Assembly: GCA_045110285.1 (NCBI GenBank)
Contig: JBGCGA010000013.1
Coordinates: forward strand, 1 to 64,000
Reading direction: 5' to 3'
DNA: 64,000 bases
From: Putridiphycobacter sp045110285
GTDB lineage: Bacteria > Bacteroidota > Bacteroidia > Flavobacteriales_D > Crocinitomicaceae
The position numbers were made by a program, and so were the translations under genes. This document shows positions 16,751 through 25,561 of the stretch, one piece after another. The notes under the pieces are model-generated. The model searched no databases. It worked only from the letters and a program-made list of their open reading frames with translations, and was not told the origin of the DNA. Positions within the stretch are counted from its first letter, which is position 1, and the number at the start of each line of letters is the position of its first letter.

Positions 16751-17674
16751 CTAGTAATTCAGTATATCTTTAACAGTAGCGGTACCTTGTATACCTCCAG
16801 TATGCAATAGTACTATAGTTGAATCACGTTTAAAATAGTTCTCGTTTACCTTTTTTAAGAAGGCAAATACCATTTTTGCTGTGTAGATTTGATCGAGCGG
16901 AATGCCAAAAGATTCATGAAATTCGTTCATGAAACCTATTAATTCTTGAGTGAATTTTCCATACCCACCAAAATGAAACCGACAATCAAGTTTTAACATT
17001 TTCATTTTATCTGAAATATCAGTAGAAGTCAGTCCACTAAACATTAATAAATCTCTAATTTCATCAAGAATAAAATCACCCTTTTTAAAAACAGGAACCG
17101 AAACCACTTCTGTTTCTGTTGAATTAAACAGTAATCCAGCTGCCGTTGTACCTGTTCCTGAAGCTGTGATTATATAGTCTGTAAAAAAAGGTATCTCTGT
17201 CAGTATTTCTGCGCAGCCTTGCATTCCTAAAAAATTAGCACCACCTTCTGGAATAATTAAAATATTACCGTATTCAGTTCTTAATTTTTGCCAGTACAGT
17301 TTTTCATAACGCTCTGCATATTGGGATCTTGAAACAAATTTAAGTTGCATACCATTTTTACTGGCGTTTAGCAGTGTGTCATTACTTTTTGATGTCAGTT
17401 CTTCACCACGGATTATACCGATACATGGAATATCTAAAACTTCGCACAAATGTGCGGTAGCAGCAATATGATTTGAATAAGCTCCCCCGAAAGTTAAAAT
17501 CGCATTGTATTTACCTTGCTTATATTTTTCGATATTAAATTTCAGCTTCCGCCACTTATTTCCCGAAATTTCCGAATGAATAAGGTCATCTCTTTTTATG
17601 TAAACAGTTAACTTCTTTTCTTCAAATAAATTCGAAGTCATTTTTTCAATCGGTGAAGGGATATTCAAGTCCAT
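16751..17674 (-). CDS. PLP-dependent 1-aminocyclopropane-1-carboxylate deaminase/D-cysteine desulfhydrase family
   Basis: A 307-residue fold-type II PLP enzyme. The PLP lysine sits in SGNKWRKLKF (about residues 37-46), after IKRDDLIHSEISG. AILTFGGAYSNHIAATAH is the substrate-binding serine/asparagine loop, IIPEGGANFLGMQGC is near the middle, and a C-terminal LLHTGGIQG closes the cofactor site. It degrades D-cysteine or a related D-amino acid more likely than ACC in this phylum; the sequence cannot tell. Its start overlaps the stop of the AAC(3)-like gene by ATGA, so the two are translationally coupled. Confidence 0.87.
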   Translation of the reverse strand: MDLNIPSPIEKMTSNLFEEKKLTVYIKRDDLIHSEISGNKWRKLKFNIEKYKQGKYNAILTFGGAYSNHIAATAHLCEVLDIPCIGIIRGEELTSKSNDTLLNASKNGMQLKFVSRSQYAERYEKLYWQKLRTEYGNILIIPEGGANFLGMQGCAEILTEIPFFTDYIITASGTGTTAAGLLFNSTETEVVSVPVFKKGDFILDEIRDLLMFSGLTSTDISDKMKMLKLDCRFHFGGYGKFTQELIGFMNEFHESFGIPLDQIYTAKMVFAFLKKVNENYFKRDSTIVLLHTGGIQGTATVKDILNY

Positions 17675-18585
17675 CAGTCAATATTAAGGTCTTCTCCATT
17701 AGGCGTGTACATAGTGATTCCCTTTGTGTGATATAAGTCGAGCATGGTCTTAAAAAAGCCGTCGGCATCAACTAACAGCGTTTTTGCATGACCTATTTTT
17801 ACTTGTTTTAATACTCCCGCCTGCTCGAAATGCGGTATTAATCTATCGCACTGCCTGAGATTAGAAAATTGTGGATTGTGGACTTTTGTTTTCACTTTAT
17901 GAGTAGTACCATGCTCATCAATGATATCCATCTCAAAAATATCAGAGTGATATACCGGATATTTAAAGTCAACAATAGCATCTTCAAGCGTGTGGAGGCT
18001 GGTCCCCGCATTATCTAGAGTTACTCCAACATATAATATTTTACCTTTAGCTGCTGCTACTTTTGCAAACGGACTATTTGCTTGGTATGGTGTTAAAGCA
18101 TTGAAATGTCCCTCTACAAAATGAACAGCATTTTTACCATATGCCGATACTGGCTCGGTAGGGTGCAAACTGCGCACAGTACCTAGCAATGTTCTAAAAT
18201 ACTCAGTAATTGCTCCTAATTTGGATTTAGAATTTAATACGTCAAACGCTTTCGTATTTTGAATGTAATCCAATTGCAAACTACTATTTGGTGAAGTTGG
18301 CATTAAAATATGTCCGTCTAAACCAACCGCAGTTACTAAAGCATTGACAAAGGTTTTAGGTCCATTAACCAAATGTCCTATTTTACTTAATGACGAATGT
18401 ACCAGTATGGTATCGCCTTTGCTTATTCCTATTTTTTCCAATTCTGAAACTAAAATATCTTCTGTGAAACTAGCTCCTTCTGTTGCTTGTGATTCTAATA
18501 CCTTGTTTAGATTTCGTTTCTTTCTTCTCCTGTTCCAGTGAAGCAGAAAGGCGGGAGTTATACTTCTAAGCCAATTCTTAATCAT
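17674..18585 (-). CDS. AAC(3)-family N-acetyltransferase
   Basis: A 303-residue member of the antibiotic/aminoglycoside AAC(3) acetyltransferase family. Visible patterns are ISKGDTILVHSSLSKIG, HILMPTSPNSS, RSLHPTEPVSAYGKNA, ANSPFAKVAAAKGKILYVGV and TSLHTLEDA. Chromosomal members in Bacteroidota usually act on unknown amino sugars or peptides, so drug resistance should not be assumed. A basic N-terminal stretch (NRRRKKRNLNK) without a signal peptide indicates a cytosolic enzyme. The gene overlaps both neighbours by one to four bases and belongs to a four-gene run. Confidence 0.82.
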   Translation of the reverse strand: MIKNWLRSITPAFLLHWNRRRKKRNLNKVLESQATEGASFTEDILVSELEKIGISKGDTILVHSSLSKIGHLVNGPKTFVNALVTAVGLDGHILMPTSPNSSLQLDYIQNTKAFDVLNSKSKLGAITEYFRTLLGTVRSLHPTEPVSAYGKNAVHFVEGHFNALTPYQANSPFAKVAAAKGKILYVGVTLDNAGTSLHTLEDAIVDFKYPVYHSDIFEMDIIDEHGTTHKVKTKVHNPQFSNLRQCDRLIPHFEQAGVLKQVKIGHAKTLLVDADGFFKTMLDLYHTKGITMYTPNGEDLNID

Positions 18586-19367
18586 TATTGACTTACAAAT
18601 TTATAGGTTATTGTACCTGTCTGGCTACCTGCACTTCCTGAATTAAATCGGGCCCTTGCAGCATATTTTAAAGCCCGTTGAACCAAGCATTCAGAATTTG
18701 AGCTTGATTGGCTACCTATATATCGTGTTCCTTTTACTGTTCCATCACTCGCCACTTTTATTTCAACTACTATTGTTCCACTATTTTTGCAAGTGTAACC
18801 TGGATTTGGAAGCGAAAATGCCTTTCTGCCTACTAAATCGAATGAAATCATTACTTTACCGGCAAAAGCTTTATCACCACCACTAGTACTGGCATCATTT
18901 TCGCCTGGCATTTTTAATTTATCAGCTTTTGTTTCAATCTCCGTTCTTTCTCGTTTATCAACTTTATTGTTGGGGTTATTGGCGGCAGCTTCCTCAAAAA
19001 ACTGTCTCTCCAGTTCTTTCGCATTTAGCATCACATCCTGCTCAACTTCTTCTTTATTGGTTGAATAGTTTTCGAAAGCCTTATCTCGCGTGTCATTTGC
19101 ATCTGCCGCTACATTGCTTAAATTTTCATTACTTGCTTCATCCTGGTTTTCATCTGTAGTTTGAATTTCATCATCAGGAATTTCAATATTATCGAGCGGA
19201 ATTTCAACTGAAACTGCTTCGGGCGCTTTTCGGGAAATTTTTTGAACCTGAGAAAAACTTGAGCCAACTATTACTAATAAATGAACCAAAATAGTTCCTA
19301 AAATGGCATATTTATATTTCTCAATATTTAGCAAAAATTTATCCACTAATCTTCCTTTCTGATCCAA
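18585..19367 (-). CDS. TonB-like energy transducer protein
   Basis: A 260-residue protein with one N-terminal transmembrane helix (about 17-35, YAILGTILVHLLVIVGSSF). A long acidic Asn/Glu-rich linker follows in place of the usual Pro-rich one. The C-terminal domain, about 165-260, has TonB-like features: GTIVVEIKVASDGTVKG, then a Cys and ALKYAARARFN. It resembles TonB/TolA-like proteins of Bacteroidota and may span the periplasm. Its start lies 22 bases inside the end of the WG-repeat gene, and its stop overlaps the AAC(3)-like start, so translational coupling is likely. Confidence 0.75.
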   Translation of the reverse strand: MDQKGRLVDKFLLNIEKYKYAILGTILVHLLVIVGSSFSQVQKISRKAPEAVSVEIPLDNIEIPDDEIQTTDENQDEASNENLSNVAADANDTRDKAFENYSTNKEEVEQDVMLNAKELERQFFEEAAANNPNNKVDKRERTEIETKADKLKMPGENDASTSGGDKAFAGKVMISFDLVGRKAFSLPNPGYTCKNSGTIVVEIKVASDGTVKGTRYIGSQSSSNSECLVQRALKYAARARFNSGSAGSQTGTITYKFVSQ

Positions 19368-21466
19368 GATTTACTAATGTAATTATAATAGCTTACACTA
19401 GTGGCTTCATATACTTTTACAATATTTCTGGAAAAAGGTTCAATTTTTCTCTTCGTAAAAGGTAAAATAGTGTCACCAAGAACGTTAAGCATGCCATGAT
19501 TTCCTTTACCTTTCGCAATCAATAATTTATCATTTACAAAAGTTAACTCTTCAAAAAAAGCTGGAATTACAAATTTCCCCTCTTTAGAAATAGTACCATA
19601 AAAAGGAGCTAACGATACAATTCCATAATCATATTTAAAAGAAGTAGCTTTGTTGAATCTTGGTTCTATCACTTCTCTCGCTGGATATGGCGACAGGTAC
19701 CCCCAAAGCTCATTTTGCTCGAACGCTATGAGTTCACTGAATTCGCCGAGTTGATTTTTTGAAGTTTTAAAAACAAGACTACCATCCAAATTCATGTAAT
19801 TATAACCATCTTGCCTTGAAACTAATATTGGATTTTTTTCAAATTTTGCCAAAATTTTGTATTCGGGGTAAACAGGTTGCCAGTTCTTTGGCAATAAAAC
19901 CTGACCGCTTTGGTTAATATAATTAAAAGAGTCTTGTTTGGTTACCAAGTAAAACCGATTTGACAATTTCGAAATATCATCATATATAAATGGTAATATT
20001 GTATCTTTCTTTAGGCTTAGGGCACCTCCTTTTTTATCATCAGTGTACAAAGCAAAAATAGAATCACTTAATTGTGTAATTGATGAATATATTGGATCAA
20101 AAAGATAAGTACCTGTGCTTGATATGACACCCCAATTTTTATTGACTGATACAATAGCGATATGATTATTAAAATTATAAGCATTGTCAAAAATTGACTT
20201 AATTTTGATATTTCCTTTACTATCAAAATATCCGAATTTACCATTTAGTTCAAACGGAATTAATCCATTTTTTAAGGATCCTAAATAATCAAATTCCGGA
20301 GGAATTATGAAGGCACCTTGTCGATTAATTAAACCATACTTACCCAATACCTCAACAACTGCTGTTCCCTCACTGAACGGCAGGGCATCATCAAATTTGA
20401 AATCAATTTTTACCAACCCTAATTTCGTGATAAAACCAACTTTTTCATCCTTAACTGCAAGTGCTAAACCTTCACTAAAGTGATCAACAAAATCATAGTC
20501 TCCAGTAATATAATAGGTTCCTTTCTCACTCATAAACCCCCACTTACCAGCACTTTGAACTGGAAACAGGATAGTTTTAGATAATGCTAAATCGTTCTCT
20601 ACCTCATCTTTAAATGGATTATTTGGATATTTTACAATAAAATTAGCAATGGCCGAATCAGTCAAATTCTCAGTTAAGTACGCATCATATAATTTTCGCC
20701 AAGCATCTCTAATATTTCGATTCTTTGGATGGCGTTTAATAAATAATTCATAGCTCGACACGGACTCTAACTCTGTTTCAATTTTATAAATTTGATTTTC
20801 AGCATCAAATACAAATGGGTTTTCAGGATAATCAGAGATAAAATTAATATAACTTTTTAAGTCGTTTTTCTCTGTTTTCTCTGCATACAATTGCCTTTCG
20901 TACCTCTCAAAAGCTTGTGCTTTAAAGCTAGAGTTGGGATACTTTCCTAAAAAACTTTTGTATGCTTCAGCAGTATTTATCTCTTTAACTTGGAGGTAAA
21001 ATAAACTGTCTCTGAAAAATATTGCATCCTGTACTAAGGAACTTGTTGGATTTTTTTCAATAAAACTTTGAAAATCCTTTTCCGTATTAGCTTTTACCGC
21101 CCGAGTAAACATATTTCTTGCAATTAGGGCCTGTTGATTGATAACACTAATTCTTGTTACTCCAAGTTCGGCATACTTGTCCTTTTTCTTAATTGACAAG
21201 CTATCGTAATTCACAACGGCAAAGGTTATGTTGTAGTATGCACTATCCAAATTAAAAAAGGGATTGTCTGTTCTCTGCTGAATGAGGCTCAAACCATACT
21301 TTGCTATAACAGGATTTCTTTTTACCGCTTTTTCAAAGTACTTTTTTGCTTGAAAATAATTATAAACTTCATACGCTTCAAATGCCTTTGGAATTGAGCA
21401 GCTAGCCACAATCACTACCGCAGCAAAAACAAATAAAGTTTTATATAATTTATTGATGAAAATCAC
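19346..21466 (-). CDS. WG-repeat lipoprotein with N-terminal TPR-like region
   Basis: A 706-residue lipoprotein (lipobox VASC, Cys about 23). The N-terminal half, to about residue 300, is helical with TPR-like spacing (YFQAKKYFEKAVKRNP, then repeated P-x-N/S-x-F units such as KYPNSSF and DYPENPF). From about residue 310 come 8-10 WG beta-repeats: GKWGFMSEKGTYYI, EKVGFITKLG, GKYGLINRQGAFIIPPEFD, GKFGYFDSKGNI, KNWGVISSTG and others to the end. WG-repeat proteins are surface or periplasmic and mostly unstudied. It is the first gene of the minus-strand run to 16751. Confidence 0.85.
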   Translation of the reverse strand: MIFINKLYKTLFVFAAVVIVASCSIPKAFEAYEVYNYFQAKKYFEKAVKRNPVIAKYGLSLIQQRTDNPFFNLDSAYYNITFAVVNYDSLSIKKKDKYAELGVTRISVINQQALIARNMFTRAVKANTEKDFQSFIEKNPTSSLVQDAIFFRDSLFYLQVKEINTAEAYKSFLGKYPNSSFKAQAFERYERQLYAEKTEKNDLKSYINFISDYPENPFVFDAENQIYKIETELESVSSYELFIKRHPKNRNIRDAWRKLYDAYLTENLTDSAIANFIVKYPNNPFKDEVENDLALSKTILFPVQSAGKWGFMSEKGTYYITGDYDFVDHFSEGLALAVKDEKVGFITKLGLVKIDFKFDDALPFSEGTAVVEVLGKYGLINRQGAFIIPPEFDYLGSLKNGLIPFELNGKFGYFDSKGNIKIKSIFDNAYNFNNHIAIVSVNKNWGVISSTGTYLFDPIYSSITQLSDSIFALYTDDKKGGALSLKKDTILPFIYDDISKLSNRFYLVTKQDSFNYINQSGQVLLPKNWQPVYPEYKILAKFEKNPILVSRQDGYNYMNLDGSLVFKTSKNQLGEFSELIAFEQNELWGYLSPYPAREVIEPRFNKATSFKYDYGIVSLAPFYGTISKEGKFVIPAFFEELTFVNDKLLIAKGKGNHGMLNVLGDTILPFTKRKIEPFSRNIVKVYEATSVSYYNYISKSWIRKED

Positions 21467-21471
21467 GTTTG

Positions 21472-21479
21472 CAAAAATA
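21472..21479 (-). promoter_or_regulatory. Candidate -7 promoter element
   Basis: TATTTTTG on the minus strand is an exact TAnnTTTG match, but it lies only 5 bases from the start at 21466. Transcription would begin almost at the ATG, so the element is either leaderless or a chance match. Confidence 0.3.
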
Positions 21480-21572
21480 ATATTGTTTGTATAACCCTTT
21501 TCACATTCAACGTTAAATTACTGTTTTTTGTAATTTATTAATACTTTATAGAAACTATTAGGTTTATACTTT

Positions 21573-21580
21573 TAAATTTG
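21573..21580 (+). promoter_or_regulatory. Candidate -7 promoter element
   Basis: TAAATTTG matches TAnnTTTG exactly and ends 22 bases before the acyltransferase start at 21603. Confidence 0.5.
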
Positions 21581-21602
21581 CAACTTTTCCCTACTGCCCA
21601 CA

Positions 21603-22475
21603 ATGGTTAAACTTGGTGATAGATTAGTGTATTTTATTGTAATAAAGCCTTTGTCTTTCTTACCATTAAGTGTACTTTTCTTTTTTTCAAGTATCACTTT
21701 TTTCCTAACCTATTATGTTGTCAGATACCGTCGAAAAGTAGTCCGTCAAAACCTTGTCAATTCATTTCCAAACAAGTCTCAAAAAGAGATTATTGGTATT
21801 GAAAAAGGCTTCTACAAACATTTTACCGATTTCATATTTGAAAGCATTAAATCGGTAAGTATCTCAGAAAAAGAAGTTTTAAAACGAACGGGGATAAAAA
21901 ATCCAGAATTACTCGAAAAATTTTTCAAACAAGGAAAGAACGTTTTGATACTTTGTGGACACTACAATAATTGGGAATTTTATGCCTTGAGTCTACCAAA
22001 GAAGCTGCAACATCAATCATATTCTTTATATCAACCGTTAAAAAACACATTCTTTGATAAAATAATTCTAGATTCAAGAAAAAGAAACGGGATGAAACTG
22101 ATAGAAACCCGTCATGTTGTAAAATTCTTTCAAAATTCGAATGGAAAACCAAAAATGATGGTAGTTGTCAATGACCAATCTCCTACAAACAGCAAAAAAG
22201 CATACTGGAATACATTTTTGAATCAAGAAACAGGCTGGAATATTGGACCCGAAAAACTTGCAAAAAAGTACAACTATGTTGTTCTATTTGGTCATTCGGA
22301 ATCTGTGAAGCGAGGTTACTATGAAGTAGAGTTTGAAGTCATCACCGAACAGCCTGAGAACACAAATAATAACTATATTACCAACAAATACGCTTCCCTT
22401 TTAGAAGATATCATCACAGCACATCCAGAATCATGGTTGTGGTCTCATAAAAGATGGAAGCATAAACGTGAGTAA
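21603..22475 (+). CDS. Lysophospholipid/lipid A-type acyltransferase (LpxL/HtrB family)
   Basis: A 290-residue membrane-anchored acyltransferase with an N-terminal hydrophobic helix pair (about 10-40). The catalytic HxxxxE motif lies in LCGHYNNWEF, followed by a conserved block with KPKMMVVVNDQSP and PEKLAKKYNYVVLFGH. The C-terminal WLWSHKRWKHKRE is the characteristic ending of the HtrB/LpxL family. It adds the secondary acyl chains of lipid A, or acylates aminolipids in some Bacteroidota. rarA begins one base after its stop. Confidence 0.9.
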   Translation: MVKLGDRLVYFIVIKPLSFLPLSVLFFFSSITFFLTYYVVRYRRKVVRQNLVNSFPNKSQKEIIGIEKGFYKHFTDFIFESIKSVSISEKEVLKRTGIKNPELLEKFFKQGKNVLILCGHYNNWEFYALSLPKKLQHQSYSLYQPLKNTFFDKIILDSRKRNGMKLIETRHVVKFFQNSNGKPKMMVVVNDQSPTNSKKAYWNTFLNQETGWNIGPEKLAKKYNYVVLFGHSESVKRGYYEVEFEVITEQPENTNNNYITNKYASLLEDIITAHPESWLWSHKRWKHKRE

Positions 22476-22476
22476 A

Positions 22477-23751
22477 ATGAGTTTTATTCCCTTAGCTGAA
22501 AGAATGCGACCAAATTCATTAGCAGAATACATAGGTCAAAAGCATATACTAGGCGAAAACTCGGGCCTCAGGAAAGCTATTGACTCCGGTCATATACCAT
22601 CAATGATTTTATGGGGGCCTCCTGGCATAGGCAAAACAACCTTGGCTCAAATAATAGCTCATTCTGTAAAGCGTCCATTCTACAATTTAAGCGCCATTAA
22701 TTCTGGTGTAAAGGATATCCGTGAAATAATTCAAAAAGTGAAAAACCAAGGGCTTTTTGGACAACAAAATGCTATTTTGTTTATTGATGAAATTCATAGA
22801 TTCTCAAAATCGCAGCAAGATTCTTTACTTGGAGCAGTTGAACAAGGCCTAATTACTTTAATTGGTGCAACTACTGAAAATCCCTCGTTTGAGGTAATTT
22901 CCGCGCTATTAAGTCGCTGTCAGGTTTACACATTGGAACATCATACAAAAGCGGAACTTATTTTCTTACTTGAAAATGCTTTAAAAAGTGATTTAGAACT
23001 AAAAAAGCAGAAAGTTGACCTCAAAGAAACTGAAGCACTTTTGATGACTTCGGGAGGTGACGCTAGAAAACTTTTGAATGCCCTAGAATTGGTCGTTTCC
23101 CAAATAAATAGCGATAAAATTACGATTACTAATGAAGTAGTTAAAGCAATTATTCAAAACAATTTACCCATTTACGATAAGAATGGGGAAAATCATTACG
23201 ATATTATTTCAGCATTTATCAAGTCGATTCGTGGAAGCGATCCAAATGCAGCAGTCTATTGGTTAGCTAGAATGGTAACAGGCGGAGAAGACCCTAAATT
23301 TATTGCAAGGCGACTGTTGATATTAGCTTCTGAGGATATTGGTCTCGCTAATCCTAACGCATTGGTAATGGCTAATAATTGTTTTCAGGCAGTGAATGTA
23401 ATTGGCTACCCAGAAAGCAGAATAATTTTGTCGCAATGTGTTATCTATTTGGCTACCTCACCAAAAGGAAATACAGCATATATGGCCATTAATCACGCTC
23501 AAGATTTGGTTGAGAAAACGGGAAATTTGTCAGTTCCATTGGGTTTAAGGAATGCTCCAACCAAATTGATGAAAGATTTGGGGTATGGTGATACATACAA
23601 ATACTCGCATGATTCGGAAAGCAATTTTATAGCTCAAGAATTTTTACCGAAAGAAATTAGCGGTACGTCCTTTATTGAGGCAGGCAGTGCGCAAAGGGAA
23701 AAAGATATAGCTTCAACAATTGCTAATTTGTGGAAAGATAAGTACAGGTAG
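22477..23751 (+). CDS. rarA: Replication-associated recombination protein RarA (MgsA), AAA+ ATPase
   Basis: I place the start at the ATG at 22477, one base after the previous stop. A GTG at 22468 would add three residues and overlap the upstream gene. The product, 424 residues, opens PLAERMRPNSLAEYIGQKH as in all RarA proteins. Walker A is GPPGIGKTT, Walker B is LFIDEIHRF, and GATTENPSFEV is sensor 1. The C-terminal tetramerisation part (GSDPNAAVYWLARMVTGGEDP, then YPESRIILSQCVIYLA) is intact. It acts at stalled replication forks and gaps. Confidence 0.95.
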   Translation: MSFIPLAERMRPNSLAEYIGQKHILGENSGLRKAIDSGHIPSMILWGPPGIGKTTLAQIIAHSVKRPFYNLSAINSGVKDIREIIQKVKNQGLFGQQNAILFIDEIHRFSKSQQDSLLGAVEQGLITLIGATTENPSFEVISALLSRCQVYTLEHHTKAELIFLLENALKSDLELKKQKVDLKETEALLMTSGGDARKLLNALELVVSQINSDKITITNEVVKAIIQNNLPIYDKNGENHYDIISAFIKSIRGSDPNAAVYWLARMVTGGEDPKFIARRLLILASEDIGLANPNALVMANNCFQAVNVIGYPESRIILSQCVIYLATSPKGNTAYMAINHAQDLVEKTGNLSVPLGLRNAPTKLMKDLGYGDTYKYSHDSESNFIAQEFLPKEISGTSFIEAGSAQREKDIASTIANLWKDKYR

Positions 23752-23754
23752 AAA

Positions 23755-24438
23755 TCAGACTATTTGTTCGCCATTTTCGTTAGTTGTTAGCGCTTCCGAC
23801 ATAAAGTCCAAAAAAGGGCGCATGGCCTTAAAACTCTCGTTTAATTCATCTGCAAAATTTGATTTCAATACTTCCTCATCTGTAAACCGTCGAACAAGTA
23901 AATACTGTTTGTACCGTAATAAATCAATTGCAGGATGTTGCTTATCAATTCCTTTTGGAGCGGTTTTAAGTTGATCACCTTCTAATTTACCAAAATGTTT
24001 TATGAAGTTTTTGTCAGCTAGTATTTCCCTAAATTCAGATTCAAATTCTGCTATATTAAATCGCATTTTTTTCAGGTCTTTTGACTCTGGCCCCCAAAAT
24101 CCGCCTCCCATAAAACTTTTACCTGGCTCAATGTGAAAATAGTATCCACCTCTTCTTAATTTTGTAGCTCTTTTGAAAGATCCAGACCAATGAATTTTGT
24201 ATGGATCTTTATTTTTTGAAAAACGCACATCACGATAAATACGAAACAAACTTTTTTTACCAGATACAGTTTCAATTGTATCATGCAATTGCATTTTCGA
24301 CAATAAATCATCTGCAAAACTAATAACGATTTCTCGTTCTGATTCATATTCTCCCTTGTGCTCAGCAAACCATTCTCGATTATTATTTTGAGCTATTTTT
24401 TTCATGAAATCAATATTAGATCTTTTAAGTCTAGCCAT
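23755..24438 (-). CDS. DUF2461 family protein
   Basis: A 227-residue soluble protein with the DUF2461 (TIGR02453) pattern. It shows FMKKIAQNNNREWFAEHKGEYE at the N-terminus, then RIYRDVRFSKNKDPYK, and GGYYFHIEPGKSFMGGGFW in the centre. The family is widespread and without a proven activity. The gene begins 4 bases after the end of the ApbE gene on the same strand and is convergent with rarA, separated by 3 bases. It probably belongs to the transcript that starts with the giant repeat gene. Confidence 0.87.
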   Translation of the reverse strand: MARLKRSNIDFMKKIAQNNNREWFAEHKGEYESEREIVISFADDLLSKMQLHDTIETVSGKKSLFRIYRDVRFSKNKDPYKIHWSGSFKRATKLRRGGYYFHIEPGKSFMGGGFWGPESKDLKKMRFNIAEFESEFREILADKNFIKHFGKLEGDQLKTAPKGIDKQHPAIDLLRYKQYLLVRRFTDEEVLKSNFADELNESFKAMRPFLDFMSEALTTNENGEQIV

Positions 24439-24442
24439 TAGT

Positions 24443-25561
24443 TTATTTTAAAATATTTTTAAATCCTTCAGTCGAAAAGGTTTCCATTTCACCGTCAACA
24501 TTATTATAAATTAGGAACAAGTCCAAACCTAATCGTTTATTATTTTCAATGAACGCCTTAGTTTGTTCAGTTCCCATCACCATAAATGCAGTAGCATAAC
24601 CATCTGCTAAAGCGCAAGAACTGGCCACAACTGTAGTACTCAATAAAGAATGTGTTACCGGATAACCACTTTTAGGATTTATAGTATGTGAATATTTTAC
24701 ACCATCCTTTTCGTAAAATTGTCGGTAATTACCTGATGTAGCAACTGATTTATTTTCTAGCGCTATGACGTGTATTAATTCACGGTTTTCGACTGTACTA
24801 TTATCAATGGGTTTATCAATTCCAATGGTCCAAACATTACCCTGCGCATTAACTCCCTTTACTTTCACTTCACCTCCAATTTCAACGTAATAATTTTGAG
24901 CTCCTTTTTCATCTAAATATTTACATATTACATCTACAGCTTGGCCTTGTGCAATTGCATTAAATACGATTTTAAACTGTGAAGTACGTTTGGTGATTTT
25001 CGAAGGAAGGGTATCAATTGAATTTGGAAAAAAAGCATAGTGATAATCAGGCTTGAACCCTATGTGCCTCAATGTATTTTTGATTTGAAGAGAATCAGGT
25101 ATGGACTTAAAGTTTTTAAAAAAACCCCAAATTTCTAGCAAGGGAAAAACTGAGGGATCAAATGCGCCATTAGTATTTTCGTATACACTTCTAGACAACT
25201 GAACACAATCATTAAAATAGCCATTGGAATCAATATATTCAAACTTCCCAGCTCTTGAGTTATTAAATTTTGAGATGATTGAATTTGGAATGTAAGTGCT
25301 CAAAGCGAGATCAAATTCATGTAGTAATTGATCTATTTCTTCTCTAGAAACATCAACTTTATCATTACATAATATCGCATAAGTGGTTCCCTGTGTATTA
25401 CCATAAAGAGAAATACTATTGGAATTGTAGGTAACATCCGGAAATTTCGATTCTTGGTCAGTTTTTTGATTGCAACCAACAAGAAAAAAGATTGCCAAAC
25501 AGCTACAAAAACTAGCCTTTAATGATAACTTAGATTTGCGTCTTCTGTGCGTTCTTGCCAT
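24443..25561 (-). CDS. apbE: FAD:protein FMN transferase (ApbE), lipoprotein
   Basis: A 372-residue periplasmic enzyme that attaches FMN covalently to Thr/Ser of target flavoproteins such as the Rnf and NQR subunits. The N-terminus is unusually long and basic (MARTHRRRKSKLSLK) before a lipobox FLVGC. Domain landmarks are YGNTQGTTYAI, FDPSVFPLLEIWGF, AIAQGQAVDVI, VEIGGEVKVKG, VATSGNYRQFYEKDG and HTINPKSGYPV. These are full and canonical. Its start lies 43 bases inside the end of the giant repeat gene, an unusually long overlap that suggests coupled translation. No obvious target flavoprotein is encoded in the window. Confidence 0.92.
   Translation of the reverse strand: MARTHRRRKSKLSLKASFCSCLAIFFLVGCNQKTDQESKFPDVTYNSNSISLYGNTQGTTYAILCNDKVDVSREEIDQLLHEFDLALSTYIPNSIISKFNNSRAGKFEYIDSNGYFNDCVQLSRSVYENTNGAFDPSVFPLLEIWGFFKNFKSIPDSLQIKNTLRHIGFKPDYHYAFFPNSIDTLPSKITKRTSQFKIVFNAIAQGQAVDVICKYLDEKGAQNYYVEIGGEVKVKGVNAQGNVWTIGIDKPIDNSTVENRELIHVIALENKSVATSGNYRQFYEKDGVKYSHTINPKSGYPVTHSLLSTTVVASSCALADGYATAFMVMGTEQTKAFIENNKRLGLDLFLIYNNVDGEMETFSTEGFKNILK

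Noticed and set aside
17674..18585. Reading the AAC(3)-like gene as an aminoglycoside resistance gene
   Set aside because: It is embedded in a coupled chromosomal run without mobile elements, and the family has many members of unknown, non-resistance function.
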